A stretch of 5,977 nucleotides of DNA, taken from NCBI GenBank assembly GCA_018370615.1, contig JAGZAC010000115.1, positions 1-5,977 on the forward strand, given 5' to 3'. The position numbers and the translations under genes were made by a program. The notes below the pieces were generated by a model. That model saw only the letters and a program-made list of their open reading frames with translations, searched no databases and was not told the origin of the DNA. Source of the DNA: Clostridiales bacterium (GTDB taxonomy: Bacteria; Bacillota; Clostridia; Oscillospirales; CAG-272). Shown in pieces: positions 5,933-5,977 of this stretch; within the stretch, counting starts at the first letter, position 1; the number at the start of each line of letters is the position of its first letter.

Positions 5933-5977
5933 AGCCTCCCCTGTGCAAGGGGAGGTGGCGGCGAAGCTGCCGGAAGG
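5933..5977 (+). repeat. Dispersed double-hairpin repeat, B-type copy 2 (cut by window end)
   Basis: Identical to 1692-1718 over its first 27 bases: hairpin CCTCCCCT/AGGGGAGG (5935-5942 with 5948-5955). The second hairpin is GGCGGC/GCTGCC (5957-5962 with 5966-5971, loop GAA): the A of copy 1 has become G, turning an A-U pair into G-U, so the stem is kept. The element continues past 5977. Confidence 0.75.

Noticed and set aside
5766..5948. Minus-strand frame of 60 codons through the second array
   Set aside because: It consists of repeat sequence with no ribosome site; its peptide mirrors repeat translation.

Overview
The window looks like ordinary chromosome of an anaerobic Clostridia-type Firmicute, most likely a gut Oscillospiraceae-like genome. 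The reasons are the gene types (CoA-disulfide reductase with a rhodanese tail, a secreted S-layer-homology protein), AGGA-type ribosome binding sites, AT-rich promoters with moderate-GC genes, and G/C-rich hairpin repeats in the gene gaps of a kind I recall as widely dispersed in such genomes. The genus assignment is inference.

Layout, left to right. Bases 1-1559 (+) hold the 3' part of a CoA-disulfide/persulfide reductase with a C-terminal rhodanese domain; its first roughly 47 codons lie before the window. Bases 1560-1827 are a convergent gap with a terminator, an array of three hairpin repeats and a bidirectional terminator. Bases 1828-2844 (-) encode an unrecognised two-helix membrane protein with an acidic tail. 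Bases 2907-3980 (-) encode the branched-chain aminotransferase IlvE; it lies upstream of the membrane-protein gene with only 62 bases between them, so the two probably share an mRNA. That mRNA starts at a good promoter at 4072-4100, and its leader contains a possible 19-codon leader ORF carrying Ile-Ile-Leu whose stop overlaps the ilvE start. Bases 4224-5465 (+) run divergently and encode a secreted protein with two Ig/cadherin-like domains and three S-layer-homology repeats. Bases 5567-5701 (+) encode a 44-residue Asn/Gln/Lys-rich protein, followed by a perfect 17-bp hairpin. Bases 5749-5977 hold a strong-looking promoter pointing right into a second array of the same hairpin repeats, cut by the window end.

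The genes do not form one pathway: a thiol/persulfide redox enzyme, an amino-acid transaminase with a membrane protein, and a wall-bound surface protein. I see no phage, transposase, CRISPR, toxin-antitoxin or defence module. The most unusual content is non-coding: two gaps about 4 kb apart carry the same repeat types in the same order (A-type, A-type, B-type). Stem sequences differ between copies while pairing is kept, and the second array sits directly behind a promoter. The leader ORF before ilvE and the tiny Asn/Gln-rich gene are the other items worth a look.
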